From contig NZ_FOZW01000012.1 of NCBI RefSeq assembly GCF_900116195.1, positions 1 to 64,000 on the forward strand: a DNA stretch of 64,000 bases, given 5' to 3'. The DNA comes from Alloyangia pacifica (GTDB taxonomy: Bacteria > Pseudomonadota > Alphaproteobacteria > Rhodobacterales > Rhodobacteraceae). The notes beneath the pieces were generated by a model, which saw only the letters and a list, made by a program, of their open reading frames with translations, was not told where the DNA came from and did not search any database. Below, one piece after another: positions 16,487 to 25,300 of the stretch. Position 1 is the stretch's first letter; every line of letters starts with the position of its first letter. A program made the position numbers and the translations under genes.

Positions 16487-18282
16487 CGGGATGGCTCCCT
16501 GGTCTCGAGTTCGCGTCCGGCTTCGCCACGCCGCCCGATCGCGGATGCCTCTGCCGAAACCGCGGGCGGAGTGCCACCGGCAACCTTTTCCGCCTCTTTG
16601 GCATCCCGCATACGGGCGAGCACCTCCTGGCGTGGGCCGAAGGCCTGGACCTTGCCGCCCTGAAGCAGCAGGACCTTGTCGCTCTGCGCCAGTGTCGAGG
16701 GGCGATGGCCCACGATCAGCAGCGACGCACCTGCCTTCTTAAGGTCGAGGATCGCGGCCGAGAGCGCCGCCTCACCAGACTGATCAAGGTTGGCATTCGG
16801 CTCGTCGAGCACGATCAGCGCCGGGTTGCCGAAAACGGCTCTGGCCAGCCCGATGCGCTGGCGCTGGCCGCCGGAAAGCCCGGCACCTCGTTCGCCGAGT
16901 TCGGTGTCATAGCCGTGCGGAAGCTGCGCGATCATCTCGTGGGCGCGCGCCTTCTCCGCCGCCGCGACCACCCTTGCGGCTGGACCGTCGGTCATCCGGG
17001 CGATGTTCTGCTGAACGGTGCCGACGAACAGCCCGACCTCTTGCGGCAGGTAACCGATGTGCGGCCCGAGGTCCTCCGGCTCCCAATGGTCGATGCGGAC
17101 ACCATCCAGGGAGACCGTGCCCGAGGCCGGCTTGGCGAGGCCGACGATGGCGCGGCAGAGCGTGCTTTTTCCCGCGGCGGACGGGCCGATGACCGCGACG
17201 ACCTCGCCGGGAGCGATGTCGAAATTGACCCGTGCCAGAAGCGGGCCGTTCGGGCCGACGACCGTCAATTTCTTCACCTGAAGCCCGCCTTTGGGCGCTG
17301 GAAGCGGCATGCGTTTCGGTTCGCGCGGGAAGTCGTCCACGAGGTCCCGCAGGCGGCCATAGGCCAGCCGGGCGCCGGAAAAGTTCTTCCAGACAGACAT
17401 GGCCATGTCCACCGGGGCCAGTGCCCGGCTCAAGAGGATCGAGCCCGCGATCATTGACCCCGGGGTGGACTCTCCGCGGATCACCAGCCATGCACCGGCT
17501 CCCAGCATTGCGCTCTGTGCAAAGTAGCGCAGGAATTTTGCCCCACCGGTGAAATAGCCGCCGCGTTCGCTGGCGCGCAGAAGGTTCTTCTGGGTGATCC
17601 TGTTCCGCCCTTTCCACTGGGCCATCAGCGCGCCGGTCATACCCATCGTCCGCACGACTTCGGCATTTCCGATGGTGGCCTCTGCGAGGGATGTTCCGGC
17701 AATCTGGCTGCTGTTCGCAGCCTTGAGCAGGCCCCGAGTGGCGATCTCGTTGCCATAGCTCAGGGCGAGCAGGAGCAGCGCGGCCGCAAGGGAAATCATC
17801 CCCAGAAGGGGGTGGAGCAGCCAGATAATGGCGATGAAGAAGGGCGTCCAGGGAAAGTCGAAGAATGCGGTCATACCCTGTGTCGCCATGAACGCCTGGA
17901 CCTGCGAGAGATCGCGGAACGCCTGACCGCCGCCCGGGCGCCCGGCAAGCTTCGCCTGCAGGCTGATACCGAGGAACTCGGGGCCCAGCGTCTCGTTGAG
18001 CCAGGCCCCCATGCGCAGCGCCAATGCGCTGCGCAGCGTGTCCAGCATCGCCATGGTCAGGAGCGCCAGAGCAAGGATCAGAGTCAGCATCAAGAGGGTC
18101 TCGGTGCTGCCGCTGCTGAGCACGCGGTCGTAGACCTGCAGCATGTAAAGCGGCGAGGCGAGCATCAGCAGGTTGATTGCCATGCTGAAGAGCCCGAGGC
18201 ACAGGAAGGCGCCTCGGCATTTGCGCAGCGTCTCGCTCAGGAGCGGATCGGAGGCGGCGCGTGTTTTGGAGGACCGGGCCAT
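16483..18282 (-). CDS. Type I secretion ABC exporter, PrtD type (membrane plus ATPase domains)
   Basis: 599 residues. The N-terminal half holds six membrane segments (first at about 28-50, last around 270-300) of the ABC exporter fold. The C-terminal half is the ATPase, with Walker A GPSAAGKSTL, signature LSGGQRQRIGLARA, Walker B ALIVLDEPNANLD and switch His in IVGHRPS. It lacks the C39-like N-terminal domain of HlyB, as in PrtD/AprD exporters of RTX proteins. The RTX gene ends 18 bases upstream and the adaptor overlaps downstream, so RTX protein, exporter and adaptor form one operon. The RTX neighbour is the obvious substrate. Confidence 0.95.
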   Translation of the reverse strand: MARSSKTRAASDPLLSETLRKCRGAFLCLGLFSMAINLLMLASPLYMLQVYDRVLSSGSTETLLMLTLILALALLTMAMLDTLRSALALRMGAWLNETLGPEFLGISLQAKLAGRPGGGQAFRDLSQVQAFMATQGMTAFFDFPWTPFFIAIIWLLHPLLGMISLAAALLLLALSYGNEIATRGLLKAANSSQIAGTSLAEATIGNAEVVRTMGMTGALMAQWKGRNRITQKNLLRASERGGYFTGGAKFLRYFAQSAMLGAGAWLVIRGESTPGSMIAGSILLSRALAPVDMAMSVWKNFSGARLAYGRLRDLVDDFPREPKRMPLPAPKGGLQVKKLTVVGPNGPLLARVNFDIAPGEVVAVIGPSAAGKSTLCRAIVGLAKPASGTVSLDGVRIDHWEPEDLGPHIGYLPQEVGLFVGTVQQNIARMTDGPAARVVAAAEKARAHEMIAQLPHGYDTELGERGAGLSGGQRQRIGLARAVFGNPALIVLDEPNANLDQSGEAALSAAILDLKKAGASLLIVGHRPSTLAQSDKVLLLQGGKVQAFGPRQEVLARMRDAKEAEKVAGGTPPAVSAEASAIGRRGEAGRELETREPSR

Positions 18283-18300
18283 GTCACTCAGATCCCGTGC

Positions 18301-19857
18301 TCAGAGCAGGAAGTCTGAGGGATCGGTGAATACATAGACGTCCATGGCATCCGCCCGTGCGCTCGCGGTGGTTACGCTCGTTGTCCCGAGCGAGACATAT
18401 GCCGTCTGCTCGGAGCTTTGGAAGCGCGCCCCGATGAGACCGCTCGCGTTGAGATAGACAAGATCCTGGGTGGAGCCCACCGGCACGAAGAGCGCGTCGA
18501 GGGCGACGTATTGCCCGCCGGAAATGCCGAACTTGTAGTCGAGCACGAAATTGGTCCCCGACAGGCTGGCAAAGAAGTCGTAGCCCGAAACGCTCGTCTG
18601 TGACGGCTGGTTGTCACCGTAAAGCGTATTGGTGCCACCATTGCCGACGACGAGGTCACCGCCGGCGCCGCCGACGAGCAGGTCGTCACCGGTGCCGCTG
18701 ACCAGAATATCGTCCCCGTTGCCCCCCGACAGCACGTCGGCACCGTCGCCGCCGTCGAGGGAATCGTCCCCGTCGCCGCCGACCAGCGTGTCATTCCCGG
18801 CAAGGCCGTAGAAGCTCTGGTTGCCGGCGGCGCCGACAAGCGAGTCGCTGAAGGCGCTGCCGATCGCGCCGTCGATCTCGTAGTAGATGTCCCCAGTCGC
18901 AGCACCGCTGCCGCTGGTCTGTCCCTCGCTGGAAAGCTGCACGCCCACCGCGCTGGAGGCGCTTTCGTAGGTGACCACGTCAAATCCGCTGTAAACGCTT
19001 GAATTGGCGACTCCTCCGATCAACGCGTCGGCACCGACTCCTCCGTTGAGCAGGTCATCGCCCGTGCCGCCGAAGATGATGTCGTCGCCTGAACCGCCGA
19101 GCAGTTCGTCGTCGCCGGCATCGCCGCGAAGTTCGTCGTTGCCGTCGGAGCCATCGATCGAGTCATTGCCGCTGCCGCCTTCGGCATAATCATCGCCGGT
19201 GCCGAGAAGAATGTCGTCTGCGCCGTCTCCGCCGAAGGCAATGTCATTGCCGCTTCCGAGGATCAGCTGGTCATCGCCGCTGCCGCCATCGGCAGAATCC
19301 GCGCCGTTGGAAGCCTGCAGGAAGTCGTTGCCGCTACCTCCCAACAAGAGGTTGTTGCCACTGCCGGCAATCAGTGAGTCGTTCCCGGCGGCGCCAACCA
19401 GGGTGTCGTTGCCGGCATCACCGGTCAGCGTGTCCGAGCCGGAGCCCCCCAGCAACTGGTCGTTGCCGCGTCCGCCCAGCAGCAGGTCGTCACCGCCGCC
19501 CCCGTCGATGCTGTCGTCTCCGTAGCCGCCGTCAAGAGTGTCGCTGCCGTCGCCCGTTGTCTCGGTGGGCGTCCCCAAGAAATTGTCACGGCCACTATCC
19601 CCATAAAGAAGGTCGTTGCCGTCGTCTCCGCGAACCAGGTCCGCACCGGCGCCGCCGATGGCGGTGTCATCGGTGCCGGCCGCCATGATCGTGTCGTTGC
19701 CATCGCCGGCATCGAAGTAATCCGGGGCATCGCTGGCGCTGTTCCGGCGTGAGACATAGACCCTGAGCAGGTCGTTGCCGCCAAGGCCGTAGATGTTGTA
19801 CGCGCCGGCAGTGCGGATATAGAGCGTGTCGTTTCCCTCTTCCCCATACTCGTCCAT
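18301..19857 (-). CDS. RTX calcium-binding repeat protein, type I secretion substrate
   Basis: 518 residues from the ATG at 19857, chosen over an ATG ten codons upstream because AGGGAGA sits seven bases before it. Almost the whole chain (about 1-400) is made of GGxGxDxLx nonapeptides, some 30 in all (for example GGSGDDIIFGGTGDDLLNGG), which fold into calcium-binding beta rolls outside the cell. A short interruption lies near residues 270-335. About 110 C-terminal residues lack repeats and end in PSDFLL, matching the Asp plus hydrophobic-residue C terminus of PrtD-exported proteins. No enzyme domain is present, so a surface-layer, adhesive or matrix role is more likely than lytic activity. It is the first gene of the exporter operon. 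Confidence 0.92.
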   Translation of the reverse strand: MDEYGEEGNDTLYIRTAGAYNIYGLGGNDLLRVYVSRRNSASDAPDYFDAGDGNDTIMAAGTDDTAIGGAGADLVRGDDGNDLLYGDSGRDNFLGTPTETTGDGSDTLDGGYGDDSIDGGGGDDLLLGGRGNDQLLGGSGSDTLTGDAGNDTLVGAAGNDSLIAGSGNNLLLGGSGNDFLQASNGADSADGGSGDDQLILGSGNDIAFGGDGADDILLGTGDDYAEGGSGNDSIDGSDGNDELRGDAGDDELLGGSGDDIIFGGTGDDLLNGGVGADALIGGVANSSVYSGFDVVTYESASSAVGVQLSSEGQTSGSGAATGDIYYEIDGAIGSAFSDSLVGAAGNQSFYGLAGNDTLVGGDGDDSLDGGDGADVLSGGNGDDILVSGTGDDLLVGGAGGDLVVGNGGTNTLYGDNQPSQTSVSGYDFFASLSGTNFVLDYKFGISGGQYVALDALFVPVGSTQDLVYLNASGLIGARFQSSEQTAYVSLGTTSVTTASARADAMDVYVFTDPSDFLL

Positions 19858-20034
19858 GGTAATCTCCCTGTTTGAATGGCCTGCCATGGGGCTGCGCTTC
19901 CCGCTCGCGTTTGCGCCGGCAGGGTCTCATCGAATGACTTTGGGTTCAGGGCAATCCAAGTCGGCTCCGCGCCGCACGATTGATCCCGGGTCGCCTGAGA
20001 AATAAATTTCGCGAATGTCCGCGCCGCGAGAAAT

Positions 20035-20060
20035 GCGGGCGGCCCTTGCGAGCCGCCCGC
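20035..20060 (-). terminator. Hairpin between the Asp-rich small gene and the RTX gene
   Basis: GCGGGCGGC (20035-20043) and GCCGCCCGC (20052-20060) pair perfectly and lie 13 bases past the stop of the 96-residue gene on the minus strand, followed by ATTTCTC. This suggests the RTX operon has its own promoter in 19858-20034, or receives only read-through. Confidence 0.65.
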
Positions 20061-20073
20061 CCAGGCGTAGGCG

Positions 20074-20364
20074 TCAGCCCACGACCGAGGTGAACGAGCC
20101 GGAAATGGACGACATTTCACCCTCGAGGGTCAGCACGGCGATGTCCATCGAGGTATAGGTGTCGGTACCGATGGCTTCGACGTCGACGACCGCCTCTGCG
20201 CTGTTTCCTTGGACATGGGTGTGGACGTCGAAGTCTGCGTTCACATCAACGTCTTCATCGACTTCAACATCGTAGTCGATATCGATATCCACATCGATAT
20301 CTACGTCGATTTCCTTATCGAGATCCACGTCTGCCTTGTCGTATTTTTTAAAGTTGAATCCCAT
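20074..20364 (-). CDS. Small Asp-rich protein with an alternating Asp/hydrophobic tract, unknown function
   Basis: 96 residues from the ATG at 20364; the AGGAGA ribosome site overlaps a weaker in-frame ATG five codons upstream. After a basic start (MGFNFKKYDKA) comes a tract of about 40 residues in which Asp or Glu alternates with Val, Ile or Leu (IDVDIDVDIDIDYDVEVDED), then a less biased tail (EAVVDVEAIGTDTYTSMDIA). No signal peptide or membrane segment is seen. Alternation of this kind favours beta strands with one acidic face, which could bind calcium or another cation. It lies directly upstream of the RTX/type I secretion operon, with a hairpin in between. No family is known to me; export by the neighbouring system is a guess. 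Confidence 0.75.
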   Translation of the reverse strand: MGFNFKKYDKADVDLDKEIDVDIDVDIDIDYDVEVDEDVDVNADFDVHTHVQGNSAEAVVDVEAIGTDTYTSMDIAVLTLEGEMSSISGSFTSVVG

Positions 20365-20379
20365 TTCTCTTCTCCTCAT

Positions 20380-20573
20380 AGAAATTTTGTCAAAAAAAGC
20401 GCCGATTATTGTCGACGTGTCCCATGATTATATCGAGATGGATTTCTTTCAACGCCGCATAAGATACATCTTCAAAAGATAGCCTGAAATGTTTCCTGGG
20501 TCTGATGTCTTGGATTTGTGACTTGTGATTCATCTAAAGACATCATTGATATTCAGATATACGAAAATGAAAT
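20380..20573. promoter_or_regulatory. AT-rich region upstream of the Asp-rich small gene
   Basis: About 195 bases of low GC lie between the 147-residue gene's terminator and the Asp-rich gene. The minus strand has several T-rich and A-rich runs suited to a promoter. No operator palindrome was found. Confidence 0.4.
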
Positions 20574-20590
20574 CCCAAGCCGCGCTTGGG
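20574..20590 (-). terminator. Terminator after the 147-residue acidic protein gene
   Basis: CCCAAGC (20574-20580) and GCTTGGG (20584-20590) form a 7-bp stem touching the stop codon. On the minus strand it is followed by ATTTCATTTTCG, a T-rich tail as in intrinsic terminators. Confidence 0.7.
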
Positions 20591-21034
20591 TTAGGAGAAA
20601 TCAAAAACCCAGGAGATCGTATATTGTCCGGGTCCGGTGGACTCGTCGTTCTCACCGGTCGCGCCAGAGGCCGTCGTCAAGCTGAAGTGGCTGGAAAAGA
20701 AACGTTCGCCCGGCTCGGTGCCGACCTCCACCGAAGAACGCATCACGACCTCGGGGCCGTCTTCTCCATCGGTGTTCAGTTCGAGATCGGACTGCCAGCT
20801 CCGTTCTTCGGGATCGGCGACAACCGAGTAGCTGCCTTCGACCGGGTAGTCTTCGTTTCGCTCCGAAAGATCGATGACCGTACGAGCGGTCAGGATGCCC
20901 GGCGCAAAATCGAAAGTGTCTTCGTACTCGAGGCGGTCGGGCGCGTCTTCGCCGGGCCACTCGATGACGCTGGTTTCCGTGACCGAAGTGTCCTCGCTCA
21001 CAAGTGTGTCTGTCTTATCAATTGGGTGTGCCAT
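20591..21034 (-). CDS. Acidic protein of unknown function in the type I secretion locus
   Basis: 147 residues, strongly acidic (many Glu/Asp, few Lys), with no cysteine, no signal peptide and no membrane helix. The start region is polar (MAHPIDKTDTLVSEDTS). The rest looks rich in beta strand, with SYSVVADPEERSW, SDLELNTDGEDGPEVV and FSSHFSLTTASG, and it ends in WVFDFS. A good ribosome site (GGGAGGGA) precedes the ATG. It stands between two other small acidic genes upstream of the RTX exporter operon, same strand, each with its own hairpin. I do not recognise a family. Its middle resembles the C-terminal part of the 229-residue neighbour (see findings). Confidence 0.7.
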   Translation of the reverse strand: MAHPIDKTDTLVSEDTSVTETSVIEWPGEDAPDRLEYEDTFDFAPGILTARTVIDLSERNEDYPVEGSYSVVADPEERSWQSDLELNTDGEDGPEVVMRSSVEVGTEPGERFFSSHFSLTTASGATGENDESTGPGQYTISWVFDFS

Positions 21035-21119
21035 TTGTCCCTCCCTGGAATGACGTCAGGATACACTGGATGGAACAGCGCAACGCGCGCACGAAAGGGG
21101 TATGCACTTCTGATCCCTT

Positions 21120-21809
21120 TCATCCAATTGCGAGCGTCGCGTCGATCGATGAGCCGGAGTAGATGTCTTCGATCGCCAGTGCCCCGGCTTGCACTTCTGC
21201 GTTGGTGTGTTCGCCGCTGACATTCACATCGAAATCGACGCTCGCCACATTGCCGTCGGCAACGTTCTTGTAGCTGCCGACCCGGTAGCTGCACTCGGGA
21301 GTGATCACCAGCGGGTTGCGCATATCGAGATAGGCGAAGTCCACGGCGAACACTCTGGTGGTGGTCGTTTCCCAGTTCTTGCCGGTGACCGTTTTCGTTG
21401 ACGCAAAGACGAAATCGGCGCCGTCCACGTCGCAAAATGCATCGGTTGTCGCATATTGGGCGCCGCCCTCTGCTGCTGCCGAAAACGTTCCACTGCCAAT
21501 TGCGAAAGACGCATGTTCGGTGTCGGTAATTTCCGCCTGAAGTTCCGCAGACGCCAGAGTGTGCTCTCCCAACGCCTCGGCCGTGCCACCGATTTCCATT
21601 TCGATCGAGGTTTCGTGCTGATCTCCCTGGTCGTCGTTTCGGTAGCTATCGCGATCGCCCCAGTGCCCTTTTGGATGAGAGTTGCGGCCGCCATCTGCAA
21701 CCCGTTCAACAAATTTTTCCAGAAAATCCAAAGCCCGTTCAAATGCTCTGTCGGACCAGTTCCCCCTATCGAGTATCTTGCCGACACGAGCTAAAGCTGA
21801 GAAATACAA
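21120..21809 (-). CDS. Hypothetical acidic protein with repeated beta-type segments, type I secretion locus
   Basis: 229 residues. The first 65 residues are polar and partly helical (SDRAFERALDFLEKFVERVA), then an Asp/His/Gly-rich linker (GHWGDRDSYRNDDQGDQHE). The remaining 160 residues look beta-rich and include two similar stretches, LGEHTLASAELQAEITDTEH and SGEHTNAEVQAGALAIEDIY. Two cysteines (AFCDVDG, PECSYRV) could pair. The tail runs VDFDVNVSGEH to SIDATLAIG. There is no signal peptide. It is the first gene of the minus-strand series leading to the RTX exporter. No family is recognised. A later start is possible because the first 20 residues are not diagnostic. Confidence 0.65.
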   Translation of the reverse strand: MYFSALARVGKILDRGNWSDRAFERALDFLEKFVERVADGGRNSHPKGHWGDRDSYRNDDQGDQHETSIEMEIGGTAEALGEHTLASAELQAEITDTEHASFAIGSGTFSAAAEGGAQYATTDAFCDVDGADFVFASTKTVTGKNWETTTTRVFAVDFAYLDMRNPLVITPECSYRVGSYKNVADGNVASVDFDVNVSGEHTNAEVQAGALAIEDIYSGSSIDATLAIG

Positions 21810-22336
21810 ATTGTGTCCCTCCTATATGACTTGTGGCTTTCCAAGGTATCAAAAAATTAATTTCGAGTGCCCCCATATTGCGCGCAGGTCTCCAGAAAAT
21901 ACATACGCCTTAAGATATGGCCCTTGCGTGGTCGACCCGCGCTGTTGCGCTCCAGCAGGGATGGAAATATTTCGCCTAGTTTCCGGAGTTTCGCGGTGCC
22001 GGGCTCGGTTGATTGGTGGTGGAATATGCGCAGGGCCTATCAAAAGGGATATGCTGATCTTTTGATAGTTTGTTGAGATCATCTTTGGGCACGGTGTCAC
22101 CAGAAGATGTAGCCCCATTTCGCACGGGGCCCACTCCCGGTCAGCCGCCGACAGGACGGGTCGGGCGCGATCCGGCTCGTCTAGGCGTATGCGGCGCGCT
22201 TGGGTCTTCTGATCTGATGTGCGGGTTTCCGACGCCTATGCGCAGGGCGCATTGTGGCCGCTTTGCGTGACCTTCGGAAGGGAGACGACCGAGCTGTTCT
22301 CGCGCTGGCTGGCGGCAGTTTCGGGCCGGCGACGGG
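21810..22336. other. 527-bp gene-free region between the acidic-protein genes and the RND pump
   Basis: The part next to the 229-residue gene (about 21810-21930) is AT-rich and probably carries its promoter (minus strand), with the sequence GGAGGGA just before the start. A short run at about 22218-22330 reads in the plus direction as VSDAYAQGALWPLCVTFGRE, TTELFSRWLAAVSG, which looks like protein but has no proper start or stop; it may be a gene fragment. Nothing else is recognisable. Confidence 0.45.
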
Positions 22337-25300
22337 TCAGGTCTTCGCCAGTCGGTAGATCGCCGGGATCACCAGCACCGTCAGCGCGGTCGAGGTCAGC
22401 AGCCCGAAGAGCAGCGATATCGCGAGGCCCTGGAAGATCGGGTCCATCAGGATCACCGCCGCGCCAATCATCGCCGCCAAAGCGGTCAGCAGGATCGGTT
22501 TGAAGCGCGTCGCGCCCGCCTCGATCAGCGTCTCGACATCGATCGGTTTCTCGGGGTTCGCATGACGGATGAAATCCACCAGGAGGATGGAGTTTCGTAC
22601 GATGATCCCCGCCAGCGCGATAAAGCCGATCATCGAGGGGGCCGAGAAGGGCGCGCTAAAGAGCCAGTGCCCGAACATGATGCCAAGGAAGGTCAGCGGC
22701 ACCGGCGTCAGGATCACCAGCGGCAGGCGGAAGCTGCCGAACTGCGCCACGACGAGGATGTAGATCCCCAAAAGCGCCACCGCGAAGGCCGCGCCCATGT
22801 CGCGGAAGGTGACCCAGGTGACCTCCCATTCGCCATCCCAGAGAATGCTCGGGGCGCTGGTGTCCTTTGGCTGGCCATGCAACGAGATCGTTGGCGTCTC
22901 GCCCTCGGGCCAGTCGAGCCCATCCAAGATATCCGCCGAGGCGAGCATGCCGTAGAGCGGCGACTCAAACTCGCCCGCCATCTCGCCCATCACCATGATC
23001 GTCTCGATGCCGTTATGGCGGAAGATCGGGTAGGAGGTGAGCTCATCCCGCACGCGGACCACGTCGCCCAGTTCCACCACGCCGCGCCCGCCGGGCAGGG
23101 CGTCTGCCGGAACGGGGGTCGAGAGGGCGGTCGCGTCCATCACCCGGTCGGACCGATCGCGTGACAGCACGATCGGAATGGGTCGCCGCTCGCCGCCGCG
23201 GTGCGAATACCCCACTGTCCCCTCACCGTAGAGCAGCGAGAGCGTGTCGAGTGCGTCGGCTTCCTGCACCTTGTAGAAATCCAGTGCCGAGGGGTCGAGC
23301 ACCACCCGTCGGCGCGGGGCCTGCACGCCGTAATTGTCGTCGACATCGACCACATAGGGGATCTCGTCGAAGGCGGCGCGCACGCGCTCGGCGACCATCC
23401 GGCGCGTCTCGGCGTCGGGGCCATAGACCTCTGCCATCAGGGTCGAGATGACAGGCGGCCCGGGGGGCGGCTCGACGGTCTTGAGCACGGTGCCCTCGGG
23501 CACGTCAAGCGCGGTCAGTTTCGCGCGCAGGTCGAGCGCGATCTCATGGCTGGTGCGGTCCCGCTCGGCCTTGGGCGCGAGGTTGATCTGCACGTCGCCC
23601 ATCTCGGGCATCTGCCGCAGGTAGTAATGGCGGACCAGCCCGTTGAAGTTAAAGGCCGAGGCGGTGCCCGCGTGGGTCTGGGCAGAGATCGCCTCGGGCA
23701 ACGAGAGCGCCACGCGCGCCACCTGCTGCGCCACGGCGGCGGTGGATTCCAGCGCGCTGCCCTCGGGCAGGTCGATGACCACCGAAAGCTCGGATTTATT
23801 GTCGAAGGGCAGCAGCTTGACCGTCACGTCGCGGGTGTAGAGCGCGGCGAGCGAGCCGAAGGAAAGCACTGCCACCACCAGCAGAAAGAGCGCCGAGACG
23901 GATTTGCGCGCCAGCAACGGGCGAGCGACGGCGGCATAGACCCGCCCCAGTGCCCCGCCTGTCGCGCCGTGCTCGGCGGTATGGTGCAGCGGCGCGCGCC
24001 CGGCGATCTTCAGCATCAGCCACGGCGTGATGATGACCGCGACGAAGAAGGAAAAGATCATGGCCGCCGAAGCATTGGCCGGGATCGGGCTCATGTAGGG
24101 GCCCATGAGTCCCGACACGAAGAGCATCGGCAGCAGCGCCACCACCACCGTGAGGGTCGCCACGATGGTCGGGTTTCCGACCTCCGCCACCGCGGCGACG
24201 GTGGCGCCGAAGCGGCTCTGGCCCTCGCGTTTCATCGCCCAGTGGCGCGCGATGTTCTCGATCACCACGATGGCGTCGTCGACGAGGATGCCGATTGAGA
24301 AGATCAGCGCGAAGAGCGACACGCGGTTCAGGGTATAACCCATGATCCATGCCGCGAAGAGCGTCAGAAGGATGGTCACCGGGATCACGATGGCGACCAC
24401 GATGGCCTCGCGCCAGCCGATGGCGAAGAGCACGAGGATCACGATCGAAATGGTGGCCAGCCCGAGATGGAAGAGCAGCTCGTTGGCTTTTTCGTCGGCG
24501 GTCTCTCCGTAGTCGCGGGTGATCTCGACCTCGATGGAGGAGGGGATGATCTCGCCTTCCATCGCCTCGACCCGGTGCAGGATTTCCTCGGCCACGACGA
24601 CGGCATTGGCCCCGGCGCGCTTCGCCAGTGCCAGCGTCACGGCAGGGCGGCTCTCTAGGCCCTCCGGTCCGTGAGCGACGGTGCTGACGTAGTTCGATCC
24701 GGTGTCGGTCTCGAGCGTCACCTCGGCCACGTCGCGCAGGTAGACGGTGCGCCCGTCACGTGCGGTGAGCTCGAGGTTGCCGATCTCTGCGGCGGTGGTC
24801 AGGGTCTCTCCCACAACGAGCCCGACCTGCCTGCCGCCCTCGCGCAGGGTGCCGAGCGGCAGCGACGTGTTCGCCCCCTCGATCTTGCCCCAGAGCTGCT
24901 GCAGGGTGATCCCGTAGAGCGCCAGCCGCGCCGGATCGGGGTTCACCCGCAGCTGCGGCTCGGTGCCGCCGATGACATAGGTGAGGCCCACGTCCTCGAT
25001 CGCCGCCAGCCGTGCCTCGACCTCGCGCGCGACGCGGGTCAGGTCGGCGGGGGTGACATCGGTCTGCCCCTCGGCCGGCGAGAGGGTGAGCGCAACGATG
25101 GCCACGTCGTTGATACCGCGCCCGACGATCAGCGGCTCTGGGATGCCCACCGGAATGCGGTCCATATTGGCGAGAATGCGGTCGCGCACGCGCAGGATCG
25201 CCGTGTCCGAGGAGACACCGACGTTGAAGCGCGCGGTGACCATGACCGCATCGTCGCGGGTCTCGGAGTAGACGTGCTCGACGTCGTCGATGCCCTTGAC

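Noticed and set aside
18640-19760. Apparent direct DNA repeats, at first glance like a repeat array
   Set aside because: The repeats follow 27-base protein periodicity of RTX nonapeptides and lack conserved spacers, so this is not CRISPR.
20240-20350. Possible DNA microsatellite (GATATC/GACGTC rhythm)
   Set aside because: It lies in a frame with a strong ribosome site and the codons vary while the Asp/hydrophobic alternation is kept, so a coding origin is preferred.
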